This document shows positions 1 through 4,359 of a stretch of DNA of 5,221 nucleotides, in pieces (position 1 is the first letter of the stretch; each line of letters opens with the position of its first letter). The notes beneath the pieces are model-generated. The model did not search any database. It was not told the origin of the DNA and worked only from the letters and a program-made list of their open reading frames with translations. A program made the position numbers and the translations under genes. This DNA comes from an uncultured Chloroflexota bacterium (GTDB taxonomy: Bacteria; Chloroflexota; Anaerolineae; Caldilineales; Caldilineaceae), in contig CAIRNL010000147.1 in assembly GCA_903879975.1 (NCBI GenBank), positions 1-5,221 of the forward strand. Direction: 5' to 3'.

Positions 1-377
1 CATCAGTCCAACTCAGCGATGAGCGCCTGAAGCAGAACATCACCCCGATTGCCCCGGATCAGTCGCTGCTGCGACTCATGGACCTCACCGTCTATGAATA
101 TGAATATCGGCCTGAATTCCAACCTGCGGCTGCCGGACAAAGGCACCATGGCTTCCTGGCGCAGGAGGTCGAAAAGATCATTCCCGCAGCCGTGACCATC
201 ACCGACGATGTGACGTTGGACAACGGCGAGGTCATTCACGGCACGCGCGGGGTGGCGTACAACAGCATCTTCACCGAGGCGGTCGGCGCGATCCAGGCGC
301 TGCACCAGCGGGTGCAGGCGCAGGAAGCGCGCATCCAGCAGTTGGTGGCGCAGTTGGCTGCGGCGGGCGTGGCGTAA
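1..377 (+). CDS. C-terminal end of a fibre-type protein with peptidase S74 intramolecular chaperone domain (5' truncated)
   Basis: This frame is open from the window edge (first whole codon at position 3) to TAA at 375-377; the true start lies upstream. The visible 124 residues match the S74/endosialidase-type chaperone domain. It begins with SDERLKQNI, where Ser (15-17) and Lys (30-32) are five residues apart, the catalytic dyad spacing of this family. 'YEYEY' follows, then 'HHGFLAQEVEKIIP', the G-x-x-AQEVE-x-x-P signature, then 'VAYNSIFTEAVGAIQAL' and a C-terminal coiled coil rich in Gln, Ala and Glu. In known members (phage endosialidases, other tail spikes and fibres, MYRF) the domain trimerises, helps fold the upstream beta-helical stalk and then cuts itself off at the conserved Ser. 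The missing upstream part is therefore probably a trimeric fibre. The ATG at 78 lies inside the domain and is not a real start. Domain assignment is firm; the identity of the whole protein is unknown. Confidence 0.88.
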   Translation, partial: SVQLSDERLKQNITPIAPDQSLLRLMDLTVYEYEYRPEFQPAAAGQRHHGFLAQEVEKIIPAAVTITDDVTLDNGEVIHGTRGVAYNSIFTEAVGAIQALHQRVQAQEARIQQLVAQLAAAGVA

Positions 378-382
378 GGGAG
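376..382 (+). promoter_or_regulatory. Ribosome binding site of the small coiled-coil gene
   Basis: AAGGGAG lies 8 bases before the ATG at 391 and overlaps the TAA stop of the S74 gene. This supports the start choice and suggests translational coupling between the two genes. Confidence 0.6.
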
Positions 383-390
383 CAACCAGC

Positions 391-579
391 ATGCGTGAAC
401 AACTGGAGAAGCGGCTGGACGAGCTCAAGAACGAATATCAGAACGGCCAGAAGGTGTTGGCCGAAGTGGAGGCCAAACGCGCCGAGGTACGCGAGACGCT
501 GCTGCGCATCAGCGGCGCGATCCAGGTGCTGGAAGAGGTGCTGAAACATGATGCGACAACGTCGGGCAGTACGGCCTGA
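391..579 (+). CDS. Small coiled-coil protein, 62 residues
   Basis: A short gene with its own ribosome binding site, starting 13 bases after the S74 gene. Residues 1-52 are almost uninterrupted amphipathic helix: many Glu, Lys and Arg with Leu, Val and Ile at heptad-like spacing (Leu5, Leu9, Leu12, Val22, Leu23, Val26, Val33, Leu37, Leu38, Ile40). Residues 53-62 are a polar Ser/Thr tail. There is no signal peptide, membrane segment or cysteine, so it should be a soluble cytoplasmic or particle-associated coiled coil. The 'ETLLRISGAIQVLEE' stretch looks like a conserved core, and I have an impression of similar small proteins beside phage-like genes, but I cannot name a family. Possible roles are a fibre assembly partner or a trimerisation accessory. 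Those are guesses from position only. It is probably co-translated with the genes on both sides. Confidence 0.8.
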   Translation: MREQLEKRLDELKNEYQNGQKVLAEVEAKRAEVRETLLRISGAIQVLEEVLKHDATTSGSTA

Positions 580-591
580 TGCGGGTCTATG

Positions 592-597
592 AAGGAG
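592..597 (+). promoter_or_regulatory. Ribosome binding site of the NHL-fibre gene
   Basis: AAGGAG is placed 7 bases before the ATG at 605, an ideal Shine-Dalgarno spacing, and fixes that start. It sits in the 25-base gap after the coiled-coil gene. Confidence 0.75.
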
Positions 598-604
598 AAC
601 GAAC

Positions 605-1501
605 ATGCCATTTGTTTCGAGCTTGACGCCGGAACTGACCAATAAAAAGACCGGCGACCTGATCAAGGCTGCCGACTGGAATACCTTGGCCACCGAAGTC
701 GCCAATTTGAGCAACTCCATGTTGGGGCGCGATGGCGGCGGCGTGGAAGGTGACCTGCATGTACAGGGTGCGTTGGCGGTTGATGGCGCGACGATGCTGC
801 GCCAGGGCCTCACCGTGGACGGTGCGACGACCCTGCGCCAAGAGTTGACGGTGGCCGGCCTGGCCCGGCTGCAGGGAGAGCTGTCCGTGAGCAGCAACGG
901 CGCAATTGGCGGATCGCTGCATGTGCAGGGCGAGGTAAGGGTGGACGGGGCGGTGCGTGCGCCGGTCTTCCTCGCGACCAGCCGCATGATCCAGCGCATG
1001 TACCCCTCTAAGCCCCTGATCTACGAGGACATCTTCGAGGCCTTCAACAAAGGCGTGATCGCCAAACTGGGCAATCCCCAACTCGAAGCGGACTGGAACG
1101 TCCGCCACACTGCGGCCAACCCCTACCGGCTGCGCCCGCTGCTGCAACTGGGATCGCCGAACGACAGCGACGGCAACGGCGCGGTGGTGACCGTGCCGGA
1201 AGGGTGCGACACGCTGTGGCTGCGGCTCCACGGCGGCGGCGGGACGGTGGGGCTGAAAGCATACTACCTCGACGGCGCCGGCGAAGCCCTGGGCCATTGG
1301 TCGGGCGGGCGACGCCCCTACCAGGTCTGCCCGGACGGCTCGCTGCCCGACAACACCGGAGCGGCGGAGAGTTACGACCATCAATGGCTGGCCATTCCCG
1401 TGGGGCGCGCCGGCAAGGTGGCGCTGATCTCGCAGCAGAGCGAGGGATACGTCTGGTATTCGGGCGTAGCCTTCAGCCGCAACCCCTGGGCGCACGCGGC
1501 C
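605..1501 (+). repeat. Long direct repeat, copy 1 (fibre head, shaft and body)
   Basis: This segment is homologous to 4360-5221. From 901 to 1501 I count by hand about 31 substitutions plus one inserted base in 601 positions, so about 95% identity. The first 250 bases are clearly more divergent and contain a 36-base length difference. The second copy runs off the window, so the true repeat end is not visible. Confidence 0.92.
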
Positions 1502-2851
1502 CAATCGGCGCGCGGCTATGCTGTGGGCTTCAACGGCAGCCGGGGAGTCAGCTGGCACAGCGCCCAGTACTTTGGCGACCAGGCGGGGAGCATTGCCCCC
1601 TCAAAGGCGGGGGTCTTCTCGTTCAGCGCGCAATGGGGCAGTCAAGGCAGCGGCCAGGGGCAGTTTATTTATCCAGCGGCTGTTGCCAGCGACCCCAACG
1701 GCAATGTGTACGTTACTGAATTTGAAGGCCACCGCATTCAGAAATTTGATAGCAAGGGCGCCTATCTCTCCCAACTCGGGCAGGGAAAGGGTGCGGGCAA
1801 TGCCCAGTTCACCAATCCGCAAGGGATTGCGCTGGACAGCAGTGGCAACATCTATGTGGCCGACTACAGCAACAACCGTGTGCAGAAGTTCAACAGCAGC
1901 GGCGCCTACCTCAGCCAGTGGGGCACCCTTGGAACTGCGAGCGGCCAGTTCTACGGACCACGCGGCATTGCGGTCGATCCCCGGCGTGGTATCGTGTACG
2001 TGACAGATTATCACAATCACCGGATCCAGTTATTTACCGAAGCCGGCAGTCATCTAGCTACCGTTGATATCGCTGGCATGGGCGTCTACGTGAATAATGT
2101 TCGCCAGAGCCTGAAGTATCCGGCGGGGATTGCCCTGGACAGCCAGGGGAATGTCTATGTCGCTATTGCCGAAAACAGGCGCGTCCTGAAATTTGCGCCC
2201 ACCGCCAATAAGTCGCTAGGAGTCCTTTTCAACTTCGGTGGGCCAGGCAGCGGCAACGGGCAGTTTGCCGATGTGTATGAGGTTGCGGTTGACCGCAATG
2301 ACAACGTCTATGTCGTCGACCGGGGCAACAATCGTATTCAAGTATTTGACAGTGAAGGAAACTACCTCACTCAATGGGGGGGCGCCAAGGGCAGTGAGCC
2401 TGGGCAGCTCAATAGTCCGGCAGGTATCGCATTTGACAGCGCCGACAATATCTATGTCGCTGACTGGTACAACCACCGCATCCAGAAATTTTCACGGGGT
2501 GGCCCCGTCCTCCAGGTGCCGGTGATCCCCAACGGCCGCGACAAGCTGCTCTATCTGGTCAACGCGCCGCAGTTAAAGGATGAAACCGCCTACGACAACG
2601 GCCTGCAGCTCACGGGCATCCGGGTCAACGGGCAGCCGGTCGAGCGCTTCCTGGCCACCTACGACAATCCTTTTGCCCGCTACTGGAACAGCCGGCCGGG
2701 GTGCAACTACAACGCTGCGCTGGTGCCGGCAGAGATGATCCCGTCCGGCGCCCGCTTCCTCTCGGTGGAAATCGACCTGAGCAAGCAGGCGGACGACATC
2801 AAATTCCGCGAGGTCGGCACCCACGATCTGGATGTGCCGTTGACGGAGTGA
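605..2851 (+). CDS. Phage-tail-fibre-like protein with an internal six-bladed NHL beta-propeller, 748 residues
   Basis: Domains in order: residues 1-46, a head with the 'KKTGDLIKAADWN' motif typical of the N-termini of many fibre-like proteins in phage-like loci. Residues 47-117, a shaft of 12-residue repeats of the LTVdGattLrqe type, as in trimeric beta-helical fibre stalks. Residues 118-338, a body domain shared with the gene starting at 4360. Residues 340-632, six NHL blades. Residues 633-748, a Trp/Tyr-containing C-terminal region ending 'FREVGTHDLDVPLTE'. There is no signal peptide or membrane segment, so export would need a particle or lysis rather than Sec. NHL propellers usually bind proteins, glycans or other ligands, so this one could be the receptor-binding part; that is inference. 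Cysteines are at 201, 242 and 700. A perfect ribosome binding site supports the start. The C-terminus carries no S74 domain, unlike the gene upstream. Function unproven; fibre-like architecture is well supported. Confidence 0.9.
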   Translation: MPFVSSLTPELTNKKTGDLIKAADWNTLATEVANLSNSMLGRDGGGVEGDLHVQGALAVDGATMLRQGLTVDGATTLRQELTVAGLARLQGELSVSSNGAIGGSLHVQGEVRVDGAVRAPVFLATSRMIQRMYPSKPLIYEDIFEAFNKGVIAKLGNPQLEADWNVRHTAANPYRLRPLLQLGSPNDSDGNGAVVTVPEGCDTLWLRLHGGGGTVGLKAYYLDGAGEALGHWSGGRRPYQVCPDGSLPDNTGAAESYDHQWLAIPVGRAGKVALISQQSEGYVWYSGVAFSRNPWAHAAQSARGYAVGFNGSRGVSWHSAQYFGDQAGSIAPSKAGVFSFSAQWGSQGSGQGQFIYPAAVASDPNGNVYVTEFEGHRIQKFDSKGAYLSQLGQGKGAGNAQFTNPQGIALDSSGNIYVADYSNNRVQKFNSSGAYLSQWGTLGTASGQFYGPRGIAVDPRRGIVYVTDYHNHRIQLFTEAGSHLATVDIAGMGVYVNNVRQSLKYPAGIALDSQGNVYVAIAENRRVLKFAPTANKSLGVLFNFGGPGSGNGQFADVYEVAVDRNDNVYVVDRGNNRIQVFDSEGNYLTQWGGAKGSEPGQLNSPAGIAFDSADNIYVADWYNHRIQKFSRGGPVLQVPVIPNGRDKLLYLVNAPQLKDETAYDNGLQLTGIRVNGQPVERFLATYDNPFARYWNSRPGCNYNAALVPAEMIPSGARFLSVEIDLSKQADDIKFREVGTHDLDVPLTE
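746..955 (+). repeat. Fibre shaft built from 12-residue (36-base) repeats
   Basis: Residues about 48-117 of the fibre gene fall into a 12-residue period: V59-T70 (779-814), V71-T82 (815-850), V83-S94 and V95-H106, with related partial units on each side. The first two units are the closest pair (VDGAT.LRQ.LT in both). The paralogue starting at 4360 has the same shaft but one unit fewer. The pattern LxVxGxxxLxxx, with alternating hydrophobic residues and conserved Gly, fits a beta-helical trimeric stalk. Confidence 0.75.
1622..2500 (+). other. Six-bladed NHL beta-propeller module inside the fibre gene
   Basis: Residues 340-632 of the 748-residue protein. The six NHL cores are at residues 354-381, 402-429, 449-477, 503-530, 554-581 and 602-629. 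Each resembles P-x-GIAxD-x-x-GNxYVAD-x-x-NxRIQ-x-F. Blade 4 is degenerate in the 'ADxxN' part, blade 5 lacks the usual Pro-x-Gly, and blade 3 has one extra residue. Blade 6 stops at 'IQKFSRGG' without the usual 'YLSQWG' strand, whereas 'FSFSAQWG' stands before blade 1, so the first strand probably completes the last blade and closes the ring. This predicts a complete, self-contained propeller with its two ends side by side. Confidence 0.88.
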
Positions 2852-2884
2852 CGCGCGGCGATCCAATCGCGCTGTGTGTGCCAG

Positions 2885-2897
2885 CGGAGGCTGAGAG
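2885..2897 (+). promoter_or_regulatory. Probable ribosome binding site of the 267-residue gene
   Basis: Two purine-rich candidates precede the ATG at 2904: CGGAGG at 2885-2890, which is a little far, and GAGAG at 2893-2897, six bases away. Either would serve; neither is ideal. The 52-base gap after the fibre gene shows no T-run terminator, so transcription probably continues through it. Confidence 0.45.
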
Positions 2898-2903
2898 AAC
2901 GGC

Positions 2904-3707
2904 ATGATCCAACAACTTTTTACCTATCTGAACGACGACTGGCGCGCGCTGAGCGCGGGCCAGTCGCCGGCGCCGGGGTTGACGCTGACCCTGGGGGCGC
3001 TGGAGCTCAACCAGCGCACGCTGGATCGTTCTGGCCGCGTGCAGCCGCAGCCGATCCAGCAACAGCTGGCGCTGCGCCTGCCTGGGGTCACCGCCTATAC
3101 GCTGGCGCAGACGCCGCTGGACGGCACGCTCGACGCCGAGGCGATCATCGATCCGGAGATGGTGAGCGAGCGGCGTCAGGCGCTCTTTCCTGGGGACTTT
3201 ACCATCGATGGTGCGGCGCGCACCTTGCGCCTGAGTGCAGCAGGTGCGGCGCGCTGTGCGGGCGCGGCACAGCTGGCCGTGCGCTATCGCTACGCAGGCG
3301 TCGTTGCCACGCAGGAATTCACCCAGCACTTCGAGGCGGCCATCGGCGCAGCAGCGTGGCGGCTGGTCGAACAATGGGCGGCGCTTTTCTTGGCGCTGGT
3401 CGTCACCGACGCCGAGTCCCTGGTGGCGCGCTGCAACCAGACGATGGCGGTGACGCCCTACCACGCGGGTGGCTTCAGTGCAGGCCAGACCCTGGAGCAG
3501 CTCACCCTGCTGGCGGGGACGCCGGATGCGGGCAGCAGCACGCCGCTGCTGCGCCTGCAGGGCCAGGTGCGCGGCCGCCTTGCGCTGCGCAAGGCCAGCT
3601 CGCCCGCTTTCGGCCTGATCGAAGAAGTGATCAGCCCTGGGCGCGGCGCCAACGGCCAGGCGGTCGATGTGGCGATCGGCGTGGCGTTTGGAACGAAGCA
3701 GCGTTGA
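2904..3707 (+). CDS. Unrecognised 267-residue protein of the fibre operon
   Basis: I do not recognise a family. The N-terminus (MIQQLFTYLNDDWRAL) is an amphipathic helix with no signal sequence. Residues 26-61 and 97-134 are strand-like, with alternating hydrophobic residues; 'QLAVRYRYAGVVATQEFTQHFEA' near 123-145 looks like a beta-rich structural core. Residues 150-167 (AWRLVEQWAALFLALVV) are hydrophobic but contain Arg and Glu, so a buried helix is more likely than a membrane span. Residues 195-262 are again strand-like (LLRLQGQVRGRLALRK, then AVDVAIGVAFG). Cysteines are at 118 and 177. Base composition is very GC-rich (47 of 60 in 3541-3600). Its place between two fibre genes, on the same strand, suggests a structural or assembly accessory such as an adaptor. 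It could equally be a nucleating or immunity partner. No catalytic motif seen. Confidence 0.82.
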   Translation: MIQQLFTYLNDDWRALSAGQSPAPGLTLTLGALELNQRTLDRSGRVQPQPIQQQLALRLPGVTAYTLAQTPLDGTLDAEAIIDPEMVSERRQALFPGDFTIDGAARTLRLSAAGAARCAGAAQLAVRYRYAGVVATQEFTQHFEAAIGAAAWRLVEQWAALFLALVVTDAESLVARCNQTMAVTPYHAGGFSAGQTLEQLTLLAGTPDAGSSTPLLRLQGQVRGRLALRKASSPAFGLIEEVISPGRGANGQAVDVAIGVAFGTKQR

Positions 3708-3872
3708 GCGGCAGGCAGACTCGCGGGTTTTCCCAGCAAGGGGCAAAAGGCACCGCCTGCTTCGAGAAGCTACTGGTCGAATGGGGGTATGGACTACACC
3801 TGTTTTGACTCGCTCAATGGGTTTGATGTCTGACAACGATCTGTTTTGGTTCAGGCAAAGGAACGCTGTGCG
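3708..3872 (+). other. 165-base gap without a convincing gene
   Basis: The segment is less GC-rich than its neighbours. It holds a weak inverted repeat GCTTC/GAAGC at 3759-3770 and a distant six-base complementary pair (3711-3716 with 3755-3760), but no T-run, so no terminator can be called. A TTGACT at 3805-3810 lacks a matching -10 box at normal spacing. A 16-codon frame at 3826-3876 overlaps the next start in ATGA fashion but is too short to claim. The frame after the TGA at 3705-3707 stays open to 3831, with no recognisable content. Confidence 0.5.
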
Positions 3873-4349
3873 ATGAAAACAAGCGAAACACTCGATGTGC
3901 AGGGTCACTGACAATTCAGCTCTGCGACGTGGCCGGCCGCGTGATCCAGCGCCAGGCTGCGCCCAACCACATTGTACTGAGCGGCAGTGACTTAGTGGCG
4001 CGCATGTTTGTGCTGGGCGACTTGAAGCCGATCTCCCATCTAGCGGTTGGCAGGGGGGACACAGGCGGTGGCGGCAACCGACACAAAATTAGGGGCGGAA
4101 GTGGCGCGTGTTGCGATCAAGCCGCTTCAGCTCGACCGCAACCTGCTGGAGATCAGCACGGAAGATGGCAAGGACAAGCGCAAGAAAGTGATCATCCACG
4201 CTGAGCTGGGCTTTGCGCAGGGCAACGAGACCCTGACCGAGGCAGCGCTCTTCAACCAGAACGGGATCCTGTACAACCGCATTGTCTTTGCGCCGGTGCA
4301 GAAGACGCAGGATTTCGTTCTGACGCTCATCTGGGAAATCACCTTCTAG
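3873..4349 (+). pseudogene. Phage-structural-like gene, 158 codons, interrupted by two compensating frameshifts
   Basis: Reading starts at ATG 3873 (MKTSETLDVQGH), about 10 bases after an AAGGA at 3858-3862, and hits TGA at 3909. Restoring one C at about 3908 continues as LTIQLCDVAGRVIQRQAAPN...SHLAVG. Removing one G from the six-G run at 4053-4058 gives RGTQAVAATDTKLGAEVARV and then an intact frame to TAG at 4347-4349. The net shift is zero. The rebuilt protein has the layout of a common phage-type structural protein: an N-terminal 'ETLxVxGxLxIQLxDxxG', a central 'ISHLAVGxGT.AVAATDTxLGAEVAR', and a C-terminus 'LTEAALFNQNGILYNRIVFAPV' ending 'LTLIWEITF'. As written, only 4047-4349 from a TTG, or 3929-4204 from a GTG, would be translated, and neither has a proper start signal. 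Real decay and sequencing error are both possible. Homology to phage structural proteins is from memory of motifs, not a search. Confidence 0.72.
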
Positions 4350-4355
4350 GGGGGA
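4349..4355 (+). promoter_or_regulatory. G-run ribosome binding site of the second fibre gene
   Basis: GGGGGGA begins on the last base of the TAG stop and lies 4 bases before the ATG at 4360. It is an unusual all-G Shine-Dalgarno. The spacing is tight and would change with any slippage in the run. Stop and start are 10 bases apart, so the two genes are probably coupled. Confidence 0.5.
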
Positions 4356-4359
4356 TCCT

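Noticed and set aside
587..1558. 323-codon minus-strand frame, with a homologous minus-strand frame at 4339-5016
   Set aside because: Their similarity looks like conservation, but it only reflects the + strand paralogous repeat; the + strand frame has the domain content and ribosome binding sites.
2852..2903. Terminator after the NHL-fibre gene
   Set aside because: Only a five-pair GCGAT/ATCGC hairpin with a three-base loop and no T-run.
2876..3808. 310-codon + strand frame overlapping the 267-residue gene
   Set aside because: Arg/Ala/Gly-rich shadow translation without recognisable structure; the overlapped frame has a ribosome binding site and balanced composition.
3805..3833. Promoter with TTGACT as -35 box
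   Set aside because: No acceptable -10 hexamer at 16-18 bases; 'TTTGAT' is only 11 bases away.
3826..3876. 16-codon frame ending in ATGA overlap with the start at 3873
   Set aside because: Overlap is suggestive of coupling, but the peptide is too short and has no clear ribosome binding site.
2799..3914. 371-codon open frame on the minus strand
   Set aside because: It lies antisense to a well-supported + strand gene in very GC-rich DNA, is rich in Arg, Ala and Gln with low-complexity runs, and shows no motif or start signal.
3905..4058. Programmed ribosomal frameshifting to express the 3873-4349 gene
   Set aside because: Two opposite shifts would be needed and neither site shows a classic slippery heptamer with a stimulatory structure; indels are simpler.
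4047..4349. 100-residue gene starting at TTG 4047
   Set aside because: The TTG has no good ribosome binding site, and the homologous pattern extends upstream in another frame, so it is better seen as the 3' part of a frameshifted gene.
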